Part shown: positions 16,720 through 30,352 of the stretch, in pieces
Numbering within the stretch: the stretch's first letter is position 1
How the letters are laid out: the number at the start of each line of letters is the position of its first letter
Source of the DNA: Gorsachius magnificus
Lineage: Eukaryota; Chordata; Aves; Pelecaniformes; Ardeidae
DNA: 64,000 bases
Assembly (NCBI GenBank): GCA_034008185.1
Contig: CM067081.1
Coordinates: 8,679,821 to 8,743,820, forward strand
Direction: 5' to 3'
The notes under the pieces: generated by a model
Told to the model about the DNA's origin: nothing
Seen by the model: the letters and a program-made list of their open reading frames with translations, nothing else
Databases searched by the model: none
Program-made: the position numbers and the translations under genes

Positions 16720-19700
16720 CTAAGAAAGATAAAAAAAAGAAGAAAAAGAAGTCCTGTCATAAAATTAATAACTACAAGATAAAATAAAACAGATGAAACT
16801 TGAAGAGGCAGGGAAACGAGCCACTCAGCACAAAAACAGGCTATTCACTGGCATGAAAATGACACCTCAAGGGACTGCTAATAACAAGTTTAGTTCTCAT
16901 TTCAAAACCCCAAGGGTCAAGTTCTTTAATGGCAATTTCACTCCACAGCCACTGTGTTGCACATTTTACCCTTGTGAAATGTTTTTGTTTCAGGGAGCAA
17001 ATTCTGCTTTACTGCGGAAGAGCTTTCTACTTAAAATAATTCTGATAAATGCAGGGGGGGAATGACAATTTTACCTTAAACCTTGTTATACATTCTTTCC
17101 TGGGGAGCTTATCGCTGGCAGGTCAAACAGTGAAAGCATGATCCAGCTACCAATGTCAACGATGTGGATGGCTATTGCAGAGCTAGAGGTTTTGGGTCCC
17201 CTCTCCAGTCAACAGAGCTCCGACTGGACCCAAATGGATCAATATTTGCCATGGCATTTGCTTTGATCAAGCTAAACCTGCTCTTGCAACACCATTTTTT
17301 TCCTGAGTATCTGACCCCAGTTTTTGCCACTTGCATTCACCAAATGAAACCCACCAAAAATTATGAGGAGTGAAACAGAAAATTAAATGTTTGGGTAAAA
17401 CCTCAGTATGAAGTATTTGCCCGGACAATAGCACAACTGACTGCACTAAGGCTAATCACTTCTCAACACAAAGGTCTTCATTGTTTAAACAAAAATTCCT
17501 TCTTTTTAATAAAACTAGGAACTGGAAGACAGCATTCTTGAAACATGTTTTAGACTTGGGGCTTATTTTTTTTTGAAGCTCCTTTTAGGCAGCGCTAACC
17601 CCAAAGAAACAACCTCCTCCATATCTGTCTCGGGGGAAATTACTTGCGTTGCTCACCGTGCTCTCTGATCAGCACAAATCAAGGGCTCTAACTCCATGAC
17701 TCCTCCTGGCAGGTGGAGGCACCCATTTTCCTTGCCTTGTTACCTGCCCACAAAAGCAGGAGCTGGGCTGGTGATTAGTATCAGTTGGGACAATGGAGAA
17801 ATGCATTTTTGCTGCTTACATCTCTCTACTATTGCTCAGCCCAGGTAGGTTCAGATCAGCTCACACTTTGGGGTTCTAATATGAAGTATTAGCTAGAAAC
17901 CCCCTCATTTTTAGAGGAGGCTGAAAACAACTTCCATCGTAAGTCCATATGAGTGATGAATCATCAAAAATAATCGGGCTACTCTCTACAGCAAGGACTT
18001 CTCTCGCAAGACTGCTAGGGGGCAGATATTGTCCCACGGTTAACTGTGGGAATCCCAACAAAAAAGCCCTTTACTTTGAAAAGAAGAAAAATAAAAAGTG
18101 CTGATTTCAACACTGAGCAAGTCACAATCACACAGAAAGGTCAGGAAAAAAAAAGTAATGGTTCATTTATTCAGCATAATTCTTTACAACTGTGCCCAGT
18201 AACCAACAAACTAATCATGTACATATGGCCTAGGTCAAAGGCAGTATTCACAGACGTTAATCTTCATAAAAAAGGGGTGCTGTACTGCTGCCATCTATGC
18301 TTAGAAAATAGTTATTAACCAGAGATTAAAAGCACAAATCAGTGACATCATTGCAGATACTTCAAGTTACAACATGCTTTTAAAAGGAATGCTATTGTTT
18401 TAATGTAACATTTTCCATACACAATAGAGACACCTATTACTTAAGTGTCTAGCTGCGTGTCTCATACATTCACATCTCTTCAGTGCTGAAGGGAGCCCAG
18501 CAGGGACTTAACCTTTGAAAGACACCTCGTGCTCACCAGGAGAAGCTGAAACCCAACTGCCTACCCATCACCAGCCCTGTGGCTCGATGAATTGCTGGCT
18601 GTTTCCTACAAAGAGGACCCGCTGCCTCTGAAGAGCTCCTGACTCTGACTGTTGTCTCGGGAGGGCAGTGGGCTGGTTTCCAATCCCAGCTCCGGATCTG
18701 GCAATAGAGATCAGCCTGTCTTCCTGGGTCTTCCAGGGTCTTCCACAATCTGGTGCCTGCTCTCACTATGTTACACGGGAGAAGGGCTCTCATGGCTATC
18801 ACCACAGCATGTTTTGCCTGATGAAAGACTGGTTTGGCTTAGATAGCCAGGTCAATGACTGAGAACCAAGCACGGAGAGGCACCCCTCTCACTCAGAATT
18901 TGTGTTCCCTTCCCTAATATTATGTTTATTTGATGTTAAGCAGGCCCTCTCATTGAGTATGCTGACTTCCACTGACCCTTTTCTGAAAACAAAATGTCTA
19001 CCACACACCTTCATTCTCCCTTCAGACTCTGCCATTGACCAGATCCCTAGTCCTAGGTGCTTACCTGTGCTGTCATGTGGATGGAGCGATTCAGATGAAC
19101 AGTTACTTCACTCCAGGCAAAATCAGCTGGCTTGATTTATACTAACAATTAACACACTAATGGCACTACCAGCTTTGGAAGGGAAATCTTCAGGAGCAGA
19201 AATGGTGGTCCACCTGGGGAAAGTGGCTTCCCTCACACAACCACATGGGGAAGTGAGCATGTACCTAAGCAAGCCTCTTACCTCCCTAATGCTGAATCCA
19301 AGAGCCAAGGGCCCAGTTTCAATAAACCACAAAAGTTTCCACTGCCTTTAGGGACCTGGCTGGAGCACATTCCTGACCTTGGTCCAGGAACTGTGGACTC
19401 CATCAGGTGTTCAGAAGGGGACCTGGCAGTGGTGAGCTGAAAGTCCCTTTGTAGGCCAAGTATGAAACATCCAACTCTGACAGGCAGTCCAGTGAACTCA
19501 CAGTGTTTTTAAGAAGATGCAAAGGGAAACAGGCACACATCAGTCTTGAGATTCAGGGGGCACAGGTAAGTCCTCATTTTGTATGGTGTCCAGGAGAGTT
19601 GTGCTCTCCCCCTGCCAGTGACAACAGTTACCCACAGAGATGAGCAGGCCAACTTGTTGAAATAAGATGCCAAAAATTGGCAGAAGGTTCATCTTTTCCT

Positions 19701-21901
19701 AAAATCCCTTCTGCAAGGCAGGCAGAAGGAACAGGCAAGCTCTGCAAACTGAACTCAGGACAAGGTTTGCTGATGTCTGAAGAGGGAAGAGCAGCAGCCA
19801 GGCTTCTCCTGAGGGTGCACAGCTTATAGGAGAGGTAACAGGAGCAAAAGCTTATTTGTGCCTTTAAGGGCAGCAAGCTCTGACTACCAAGAGTGGCAGC
19901 CTGGTCTGTGTGGACCAGTAGGAAATAAGAAACATCCAAACAGCAACAAAATCAATTAACTTGGGTTTTTTTCTGAGGAAAAGATGCAGCCTAAGCACTC
20001 TGAAGAGGGAATGCAACAGATGCTGCCTTTATCATCATGCCTTCTCCATCTCTTTTGGTATTACATTTGAAAAATTGCTTCGAAGAAACAAAAAGACAAT
20101 CCCCTTGGGACTCAATAAAAATGATTCAATTAAAATAAGGCACTAAAAAGGCAAGTCATTTTGATCGAGTCACGTAACATGGGCACAGTGTGGGGCAAAC
20201 ACACATCCTGGTTTTCCGGGACGGAAGACGCACCTGTGCCCAGGATCCTGCCATTCTACACGGGCTTAGTCATTGCATATCTTTATCCCCCCCAGAGAAG
20301 CAGCTATGCACACAGTTAGCTGGAAGCCAAGCAACATGCATGGGGATAACAATACAAGAAATGGAGCTTAGAAAAAATTAACTGCCCCAGCGACATCAAG
20401 CCAGAATGTACAGGCTGTACCACTATTTCTGGCTAAACAGTAACCTTCAGCGAGCTGTTACCTTTGCGGGGGTAATTCAGAGTGGGGAGTGCTCCAACCT
20501 GCATTCATTAGTGGTTGAGAGCTCTGGTCTCCTATTCAGTCCATTAACATCACAGGTTTCACTACAGCTGCCTTTACTTAAGGTGGAAGTCAGGCTAGAT
20601 TTTAGTGTGCCACTGAGCACGTCCATAAGGTTCCAGGAAACTTCGAGGAAAGTTACAACTTCTTCATTTGTCACTGAGACACTATTTCTGTCTGGATTTC
20701 AGCAAGCCAAGTCAAGCTGCCCGAACTGGACTGCAGGATCCAGCAAACTGTAGATCATCATTGCAGAATCTGTTAAAGGGGTTGGATATGTTCACCTACA
20801 CCACAGAAGATCTTTCCTCATCCCTAAGCCAGGAACATTTTCTTTTTCTTTCTGATTTTGTTCTGGCTGAGTTCATGGAAGAAGTGCTCCAGGAATTACA
20901 AAGCTACACAGCTTAGCATGTGAGCCATGGGCGGGATCCTGCTGTGGTGCTCAGTACTGGTTAGATCTCGGCCATCCTGCTGGCATTTTGAAAGACCCAC
21001 AATGAAGATGATCCCAGAATTGCAAGGCTCATTTTAGAAAGAGTTCAAGGACAAGGGAGACAGGACACATCTGATGCCCAGAGGAAGCAATGCCAGACAC
21101 TGATGATGGCTTTTTAGAACAACATTCATTTCTTTTAGACATCTGGGAAGGAACAAGTTTTAACATGTCTCAGGTATTAGGAAACCAAAATATTCTTTAA
21201 TGCTTTCATTCAAGGAGCGGTTACTTCTTCAAAAAGGCAAAGCAGTATTCCCCTTTCTGATCTTCATGGTTAGCAATGCTGCCTTGTGAGCTATTTCCCC
21301 TTAGCATATACGGCGGAGCCAGGAGTGCTATCTCCAAAGCACTATTGGTCATTTACAGAGAATGTGCAAAGCTTCATTTCCCAAAACTGAGAGGGGAGTG
21401 AAAAAGCCTTACAGCTTTTTCTTTCCTCACAGTTCCAAATCTTTCCTCACTTCCCTTCTACCCCAAAGTCTTTCCTCCCCCTTTCCCCAATAGCTTTTCC
21501 TGGTCAAGTACCAGTGCTTCTGTGGCTGCGTTTGCAACCCTCCTGGTGTTGTCTTGCCCCACTTTTCTAGCCTACTTCTGCCTCTGACATGCAATCAAGC
21601 AGAAATCCAGTGCAATCAATGCCTTTGCTTTATCAGGCTCCTCTTTGGCCAGTGTTGTGCTCCTTTTACAGTCTTGTCCTGTGCTGTGGGTTTGGGTAGC
21701 CCTGCTATGACTTCAGTTGCCTGTTTACATCTATACAATTAATGGCCTCTTTATACTTATTATATATGAATAACAGTCAGCAATTATATCTGCTGCCTTT
21801 ACCATCCTGGTCAAAAGCCACAGAAGTGTGGAACAGATGATGGTGCTGGATTGCTGACTTGTATACTAGTGTGAGGCAAAAGGACCCGACTCTGCTTTAT
21901 G

Positions 21902-22022
21902 TAGATGAGGTGCTCAGGGACATGGTTTAGTAATGGGACGGCAGGGTTAGGTTAATGGTTGGCCTTGATGATCTTAAAGGTCTTTTCCAACCAAAGCAAT
22001 TCTGTGATTCTGTGATTCTATG
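21902..22022 (+). mobile_element. CR1 LINE 3'-end fragment
   Basis: The 5'-truncated CR1 starts at GATGAGGTGCTCAGGGACAT, passes through TTGATGATCTTAAAGGTC and ends with repeated TTCTGTGA/TTCTATG octamers. It lies antisense to ME3. It is 121 bp and retains only the last codons of ORF2 ([12 protein letters not shown]) and the 3' UTR. Confidence 0.95.
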
Positions 22023-22677
22023 TGAATTTTCCTTACTAGCTGAGACAGGACCATATTTCTATATTTATGTCTCTGTGGAGGAAAAGAGACACCACTAGAA
22101 GGATCTCAGAGGCTGCTAAGTTGATAGGTGTTGAAATAACACAAAACCCCCCCACTCAACCAGTGCAGCTTCATCCTTCTTTTCCCCCCTTTCCTCTAAA
22201 AGTACTACTCTACGAAGAAAAAAGATACTTGCTTAGTAGGGGATCTATGTATTTGAACAGCATTATCCAATATTTACAATACTGCAATGGTCAGGCTTGC
22301 CCAAGGTTTGGTATGTAGCATGAAGAACATAAAAAACTCAACTGCAAGTTCCATGTGCATTCTGCACAGCAATCAGCCCATCAATCTTTTTTATTGGATC
22401 TCAGAAAAGAAACATCAGACATGTCCTCTTTAATGGGCTACCAGCCTTTGCCTTATACAATTACTTGTTCCTGAGAAGAGGGACTGATGAGAGGAAGCAG
22501 ATGAAAGTGGTAGTTAAGGTCCCTGATTCTCCAGATACGCTCTGCTTGCTGTACAACACGAGAGCGGTGCTTGCAAGGAGTCTGGCTCCTCGTGTTTGTG
22601 ATGCTGTACTAGCATGCAATGAATTGCAAGACTAAACCATGAACATGGCAACAAAACTCAGGCTTTTATTTATTTTC

Positions 22678-22845
22678 TGCCCAGGGAAGTGGTCGAGTCC
22701 CCAACCCTGGAGGGATTTAAAAGCCGGGCAGACAAGGTGCTTAAGGGACATGGTTTAGTGGTGGGATGGCAGGGTTAGGTTAACGGTTGGACTTGATGAT
22801 CTTAAAGGTCTTTTCCAACCTAAATGATTCTATGATTCTATGATT
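22678..22845 (+). mobile_element. CR1 LINE 3'-end fragment
   Basis: The 5'-truncated CR1 starts at GCCCAGGGAAGTGGTCGAGT, includes GCAGACAAGGTGCTTAAGGG and ends in three ATTCTATG octamers. The last ORF2 codons correspond to the LPREVVE...[13 protein letters not shown] end of CR1 reverse transcriptase. It lies antisense to ME3 and 0.66 kb downstream of another plus-strand copy of the same type. Confidence 0.95.
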
Positions 22846-24448
22846 TTCTTCCCACTTCTTAACTTCTAGTCTGGGTGCTATGAGGGAAACTTGCTCCACA
22901 AGCAAGGATAAAAACTACCGGGTGGGTTAGCATTGAGAAGATGAATATACAATACTTGTATCAGACAGGCAGGCATCAGGATTCAATGTTTTCATCCTGA
23001 CAGGAAAGGCTCATTCTCAGGACAAAAATGATCAGGACAAAGGTTAAGCATCTCCACTCCCAACCCGAAGGTGATGAAATCCTGCCCACAAAAAAGCCCT
23101 TGGGTGTTCTGACTTAGTAGGGACCAGACTTCCCTCAGAACGAGTAGAAAGTCCATGGGAAGCCATTGCTTAGAAAAGCAACAAACAAAAGAGATGAGTC
23201 AGATCTTTACCAACATCCGAGCCTGCATGAGGCTGCCGTTGAACAGCGATGGAAAAGTTGAGTTGTGAGACAGCGGTCAGAAACCTACACTGAGATAGGA
23301 GGTTGCACAGGAAAGGGCTCTGACAGGCATGGCAGAAGGTGACCTTCTGCAGCGATCACAGCCATTGCCTTACATAAAGGCATTGATGCTCTTGGAAAGC
23401 TTTGAGCAAGACTATATCAGAGTAACATTGAGGTTCACCTGGAAAAATTATCTTCACACTCAGGAAAGAAAAAAGACGAGCTGGCCTGTTGCTGTGGAAG
23501 CATGCTGACTGCTGCTGCACGCTGCCCTGTGCTCTTTGGAGTTTGGTTGAATTCTGAGTATGAATTATAACTTAGCCCATGCCTACCAGATGACTGGTAG
23601 GTATTTTGGCTGTCCAAGCATGCAAAGGGGACGCATGGAAGGGAGGAATCAGCTGATGGCCTTGGCTTTGGTTGCATGCTAACCGCAGGCAACTGTCACT
23701 GGTGTGCCAGCAGAGCAGGCTGGAGGACCCGCTCTGGATTAAAGGCCAGGCTGTGCTATCGATGCAGTAAAATGCGGTTACAGTAAAGCCCTACATTTGG
23801 TTTGATTTATTTACACTTTCAAGACCCATAGACAAAATTGACAGGTTGAGCAATATGAGCCTCTAGAGATGTTTCCACCAGCTGCACTCGTATTGCTGAG
23901 TTTTTTGATTCAGGTCTCTGCCAGAACAGGGTAAGAGGCTTCAGAATAACAAAATAAACTTCGAAATCGCTTGGCTCTTTTAGAGAGCTTGAGATTATAA
24001 ATGCCTGTGGGCTACAGGCTTTGGAGAGAAAGTATGTGCTAGCATGCACTTATTTGTCTAAATACAGTGCAATTAATCATCAAATTGGACAAAACCTCTG
24101 TGGTGATTCATCAGCTATTTTTGCAGATTTGTTTGTAATAAAAGCCAAGAACTTTGTGTTGTTTTAGATAATTTTCTTTGTAAACTGTAGGATGCTGAAC
24201 AGTACCCTGAGGTACTGATGAAAAAATAATAGAAACCAAGCACAGTCAACTATTAATGAAAGCTATACAGAGATTTATAAGGCAATATCCTATATTTTGA
24301 GTATGCTAAGAGATTTAATTTCAAATAATCTGCAAGGTGAATGATTGCATTAATATTATAAATGACCTTAAAGTTGTCATCATATATTTTAGGCAGGAAA
24401 ACAAAAACTCAGTGTGGGAGCCAGAAGATGCAGGCTCCAAGGTACAAT

Positions 24449-24994
24449 AATCATAGAATCATAGAATCATTTAGGTTGGAAAAGACCTTTAGGATCATCA
24501 AGTCCAACCATTAACCTAACCTGGCCATCCCACCACTAAACCATGTCCCTAAGCACCTCGTCTGCCCGGCTTTTAAATACCTCCAGGGATGGGGACTCCA
24601 CCACTTCCCTGGGCAGACCGTTCCAATGCCTGACAACCCTTTCTATGAAGAAATTTTTCCTAATGTCTAACCTAAACCTGCCCTGGTGCAACTTCAGACC
24701 ATTTCCCCTTGTCCTATCATCCATTTCCAGGGAGAAGAGGCCGACCCCCACCTCACTACCCCCTCCTGTCAGGCAGCTGTAGAGGGTGATAAGGTCTCCC
24801 CTCAGCCTCCTCTTCTCCAGGCTGAACAACCCCAGTTCCCTCAGCCGCTCCCCATCAGCCTTGTGCTCCAGACCCCTCACCCCACTCCTCTGGACATGTT
24901 CCAGCAATGCAACGTCTTTCCTGTAGTGAGGGGCCCAAAACTGAACACAGTATTCGAGGTGTGGCCTCACCAGCACCAAGTACAGGGGTAACGA
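24449..24994 (-). mobile_element. CR1 LINE 3' fragment with ORF2 C-terminus
   Basis: A minus-strand CR1 of about 545 bp. Its open frame runs from [14 protein letters not shown] through [20 protein letters not shown] and [20 protein letters not shown] to EVLRDMV. This is the extreme C-terminal part of the CR1 ORF2 protein, downstream of the reverse transcriptase catalytic motifs. The frame is uninterrupted through this part, but the element lacks the endonuclease and catalytic regions, so it cannot move by itself. There is a short deletion ([16 protein letters not shown], where another copy has [19 protein letters not shown]). It lies in the same sense as ME3. Confidence 0.95.
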
Positions 24995-25315
24995 AAGATT
25001 CGCTATCCACACCAACCCCCCAAACCCACGCGGGGAAATTTCCATGATCCTAGGGGATGGCAAGCAGCTAAGCCATGGGAAACTGCCAAAGATCAGGAAC
25101 AGAGAGAATTCAAGGAGCACATACAAGTGATCGCTCCTAAAAGCAGACAGCAGCACACACAGGCTTCAGTGCAAGCCGCAGCCCTCCCAGTTCTTTGGCA
25201 CAGTCCAAATCCTGCCACAGCAGGAAGGTTCAGATCAGAGCCCAAAGCAAAGCTTTCAGATCCATCTCCTAGCCTGCCAAGTTATTAACACCCAGCAGTA
25301 TTTTTAGCAGGTTTC

Positions 25316-25336
25316 TTTTTTTTTTTTTTTTCCCCC
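25316..25336. repeat. T16C5 tract
   Basis: Sixteen T residues followed directly by five C residues, a pyrimidine-only tract in the large ME3 intron. On the ME3 (minus) strand it reads as purines, so it is not a polypyrimidine acceptor signal for ME3. Confidence 0.9.
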
Positions 25337-26349
25337 AGGAAAAGGGAGCTTACACAATCACTGTGTCCTCTATTACCTGCTAGATCATTTCAAGCAGATT
25401 TATCAGAAAGGCAGAAGTCTCACAGATGTTTGTTCCTGCACACTTTTATGGAAATCACTGTTGAGATCAAGGGAGAAGATAATGGCGTTCATGTCCTCGC
25501 TGCTCTGGGGAGGGGAACACAGACATTCCTCTGATAACTGTTCTGACAGTTGGCCAAAAAGATAGCTTGCAGCTAGACACAACATGTGCTGCTTCACACC
25601 TAGTTCCTACGGAGCCCTCACTAGCCCAGCCCTAGCAAAGCCTCAGAGCCTTCCTGGGCTGCAGAACTAAGTGGAAGGCAGAGAAAAGGAGGAAGAAGCT
25701 GATTGTAGAGGAAACCAAATGAAAAAAAAAGCAATGGTTATGGGGCAGGTTCAAAAACGCACAGGTAGGAAACCAGAGGGGACACAGAGCACCCAAAGCT
25801 GTGCCTGCTGCTCCCTAAAGAAAAGGTGAGGTAAGGGGAGAAGCTTGAGCTGGTGTGGGTGGTTATGGTGGAGCACAGGTGGATTTGGAGAAGGGGCGAA
25901 AGGGATGTGGAAAGGAACAGAAGGTATTGCAAAGAGGATGTGTTAGGGGACAGTGGACAGAAATCAGGAGGAATCCTGGATTCATTGGTTCTGCTAGTCA
26001 GGAAACAGCCTAAAGAACAAACAGTCTGTTCTTCCTCTCCAGGGAGGAACCAATGGCGAAAGACCAGCTCAGTAACTACTGTTATTGGTCACTATGCAGC
26101 AATGTGGAAATGCAGAGAGTTGGCAGCAGGTCCCCAACGACTCTCTGCTATCCACAGTCTAGGATTAAGGGAGGAGACAAACAGACCCACATTGCTCTTG
26201 GCTTGTCATGAGCTGCTTGTCCCTGCTGGATTCTCAGGACTGGATTCTCTGGTTTAATCAGAGAACTGTCACGTCAGGGTATAATTCAGTGGTTAAATCC
26301 TGCTTGTATTTGAAAACTTCAGGAATTCAATTTTTTCCAGTGTCCTTTT

Positions 26350-26672
26350 CATAGAATCATAGAATCGTTTAGGTTGGAAAAGACCTTTAAGATCATCAAG
26401 TCTAACCGTTAACCTAGCACTGCCAAGTCCACCACTAAACCATGTCCCTAAGCACCTCGTCTGACTGGCTTTTAAATAACCCCAGGGGTGGGGACCCCAC
26501 CACTTCTCTGGGCAGCCCCTTCCAGTGCCTGACAACCCTTTCAGTGAAGAAATTTTTCCTAATGCCCAACCCAAACCTCCCCTGGCACAACTTGAAGCCA
26601 TTTCCTCTTGTCCTATCGCCCATTACCTGGGAGAAGAGACTGACCCCCACCTCACTACACCCTCCTGTCAGC
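26350..26672 (-). mobile_element. CR1 LINE 3'-end fragment
   Basis: A minus-strand CR1 of about 323 bp with octamer tail (ATAGAATCATAGAATCG on the plus strand) and TTTAGGTTGGAAAAGACCTT. Its ORF2 remnant ([20 protein letters not shown], then [16 protein letters not shown]) has several replacements against the sibling copies. It lies in the same sense as ME3. Confidence 0.95.
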
Positions 26673-29008
26673 AGTGGTGTTTAAGAGGACCTCTGAGAAG
26701 GTCTAAGTAAGGATTGCGCCCCTGGAACCAAGGGCTGGGTAAGAGCCAAGTAGGTCTGCAGCATGGGGTCTGACTCTTGCTTACCCAGAGTTTCCTTCTT
26801 GTTGATGTGCAGGAGGTAGAGGAAGAAACCAGGCTGTTCATAACTACTCTGCCACCCATGTGTAAATTTACAGATGCACATGAGTAAAGACCAGGCTTTG
26901 AGGTGAGATATAAGATCCCACCACCCAGGGATTCCACCAACCAGCAAGTGTGGGCATTTCCCAAACTCAGTATCCTTTGCTGCACTTAAGGTCATCACGC
27001 TCAAGGGGCTTGAAGTCCTCCGTTCAAAACAAGTGTAGGAAAATTTGACTTATCCCCGATTTTTCTCTGTCTTTTTGGAGGCTCAATCCTAAACCTGCCT
27101 GTTTGTTGGATCCTGGCAGTATCTCAGTAATTGGAAGATTACAGGGCTGCAAAGAAACATGTTGAGGTGGGCAATCAGCACTGTTGCTCAGTGATGTTGA
27201 CCAAGGAGCCCTTATCTGTTTTCAATGCTAAGCACATGACTTATTCTGTTTTACTTGATAGTACAGAGGTTAATGTAGGATCAAAAATCCATGGGAAGTT
27301 AAATTAAGTCCTACCCTGACTGTATTTCCTTCCTGCACTGTGCAAATTCTTCCAAGACCCACACCTTCACTTTTAAAGTGCACTGCAGGGAGCCCCAAGA
27401 ATGAACACAGAATTAGGGTGAAATTTGACACAGAAAAGAAATATTACTTTGACGATACCAGCGCAATCAGCTTTCAGATAAATTAAATCTAACCTGGCAT
27501 GCTCTGTCTTAGTAAATCCACCTAATAAAAAAAATTTAACTTTTGCCATGAATTGCAGCAAATATCAGCAGCTGTTACAGCAGGGCTTCCATAATCATGT
27601 ACTGAAGTTGTGTGTGGCTTGTCTGGTCAAAATGTTTGAACGGCGTAGCTGCACACAGAGCTCTCCAGAAACAAAACCCAGAACACAGCAAAACCCAGGA
27701 AAGGCAAGAATTACAGTATCAAAGCCCAGAGGCCCTCACTCTGTGCAGACCTGTTGGGGAAGTCTTGGGCAAATGCAAACCAGCTCTTTATGCTACCTAT
27801 TGATTTCTCTTCTCTTTCAGAAATGGATGCCCTGGTATTAGAGAATAAGGGTGCTAGCTTGCTAGCGGACATAGCCGCTATACAGCAACATGAGACGGTA
27901 CCTCACAGTTACCTTGCAGTAGCACATAAAAGTAAATATAAATTATACAATAAAAATTTGACACTTATTAATATAAATATTCCATAAACAAAACTGTTAA
28001 AAAAGAGGATTGCTCCTCATAAAAAGTGTCCCTAGGTAACGATGCATGGTCCATGGGAGGCTGTCCCACAGCCCAATGGATATGGGTCTCCGAGGTTTTC
28101 ATGATAGTCGGTGTTATTTCCCCTCCAGTTTACATCCTGGTATTCATTATTCTAAATAATTCTCCTCCCTGTATTTGGCATTTTTTGTTTAAGGTGGGGT
28201 TGTTCCCTGTGGCAGCAACATGGATTTGTGCCGGATTAAAGGCAAACACATCCTCTTGAATTTCCTTCACCAGGTCAACCTCTTTCTTTTGGCCAACTCC
28301 ACCTCTTCCTTTGAGCTTCTCCTGGTAAATCATGGAATTTCAACAGACTTAAATCGAAATAATCTCTGACAGCAGGGGAAAGCCTGACCTTCAGAAATTT
28401 AGTATTACACTTTGCTGTTAACTTCAGTGTGCCGGAGATTTTATCTCACACCCATGGAAGTTTCTCTTGATTGTTAGAGCCACCGCACATATGTCTTGGT
28501 CAGGAAAAGTAAGGGGGAGACAGAGAGAAGACTGGAGATATGGAAGGAGGAGCAGTGACTGTTTTTCTAATGAAAAAATGGATCTCAGACCTTTTTCACT
28601 CCCATCGCAATGTAGTAACTGTGTAACAGCCTCATGACACAAACAGTGTCCATCCTATTCCCCCAGTCCTCACAGTACCTCCGATCATAGCGGATACACC
28701 AGCTCTTCTCTCCATACACCCAGGAGCCAATCTGTGCTCCTCTCCTTATTTTAAGAACCACTTAACTGAAGGGGGAACAGAGAAGGGATGGGGGTACAGC
28801 ATGATGAAAAGACTTGCCTGGAAAAAGTGGGGTCAGCACAGAGGGAGTAGCAGGAACCCTTGAACCACTCTGCCACCTCTCAGCAGAGGTTTCCATACAG
28901 GCTGAGTTGTTCTCAGCAGCCCTGTGCTCCCTCTGCGCCAACTGTTTCCTTCTCACCTACTCTAGCCATGGTCTTCTCCTGCTCATTCCATAATCTGGCC
29001 CCATAACT

Positions 29009-29230
29009 AAGACTAGATATAAGGAAGAAATTTTTTACAACGAGGGTGGTGAAACACTGCCACACGTTGCCCAGAGAGGTGGTGGAGGCCCCATCCCTGG
29101 AAACATTCAAGGCCAGGTTGGATGGGGCTCTGAGAAACCTGACCGAGTTAAAGATGTCCCTGCTCACTGCAGGGGGGTTGGGCTAGGTGACCTCTAAAGG
29201 TCCCTTCCAACCCAAACCATCCTATGACTA
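29009..29230 (+). mobile_element. CR1 LINE 3'-end fragment, second subtype
   Basis: A plus-strand CR1 starts near AGACTAGATATAAGGAAGAA and ends near CCAACCCAAACCATCCTATG. The 3' UTR text (GTGACCTCTAAAGGTCCCTT) differs from the GATGATCTTAAAGGTC type at 22678 and marks a second CR1 subfamily, also seen at 39391, 46785, 50597 and 56443. The octamer tail is worn to a single unit. Confidence 0.92.
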
Positions 29231-30335
29231 TCTCCCACCTGTATCCCCTACCAACATCTTCAGGGCTTCCTGACTACACACTGTCCCCATGATACTTTCC
29301 ACAGATGCCCCCTTCAGTCTGTTACAAGACCAGTCTGCGCGTGGGGATGTTATCTAAATGCAGATCATTAAACACATTCACCTACTCTTACACTGACTTC
29401 AGCTGCTTCTGGAAGAAGGATGAACCAGGCTGGTGGCAACAAGAGAAGTTACGACAATCAGTGGTTTTGCAAGTAGAGATTGCCTAGAGGGGTTTCAGGG
29501 TACAATTTTCAGTACAATAATCCAAACCCCAGTCTTCCCCCTTGCTTTTGTTCTACACTGTTTTACAGAAGAGGGAGTGCAGACAATCCTGTGGTTAGGG
29601 ACAAGTCTATGGGATTTAGACTTTTGTTCTAATTTCCATTTGGTTTGGGTTTAAAGTGTCTGGAAATGGCAGGTAACTTTCTCTCCTGCTGCTCAGTCTG
29701 TGCAACGCCATTATAAAAAAAAGCCTCAGCAGAGCCAGAGCTGTTGACAAGACAATTCTGTAGACTGATGTTTCATTTGCTCATTTTTCGTCAGAGCCAC
29801 AGATCATTATTCTGTCAGACTTGATTTTCACACCATCTGCATCCTGTTAGCTTTCATTCTCCAGGTTCAGCCTCACTCCAACGTGTTTTGCATTGTTCGG
29901 CAATCAGTCCTCAAGGATATTTATGTCTCCAGAATAGAGAGTGAACTTATGCGAGTTTTTTTCTGTCCCCATAATCTGACAGTGATGCACCAACCTCTTC
30001 CCGTCCTGCTCTCAGGGGAAAACAGCTGACAACTTCATACTTTCAAATACCGGTATGCTCATGAATTACCCAGTGTCTCAAGAGACTGTGGTCTCATGCC
30101 ACTGTAATAAATTATCCCTCCCTATCACAGAAGAAATAAACACCTGATTCCACGCCCTGAGATAAGTTCCCTCTCTGCTTTCTCTTTGTGAAAAAGTATA
30201 AAGTCCCTTTCCAAAGATACTGTCACAATTAAAAAGAGATCCTCCAGCTTAAAAAATACCTTTTAAACAATTGCACATGTTCTTCCTGTGCTGCATAAGG
30301 ATCCCCATGGTATTCATTAAGCGCATTTTACATTG

Positions 30336-30352
30336 AAAAAAAAAAAAAAAAA
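30336..30352. repeat. A17 homopolymer run
   Basis: Seventeen consecutive A residues. The sequence before it does not resemble a known avian retroposon, so I do not call it a poly(A) tail. Confidence 0.9.
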
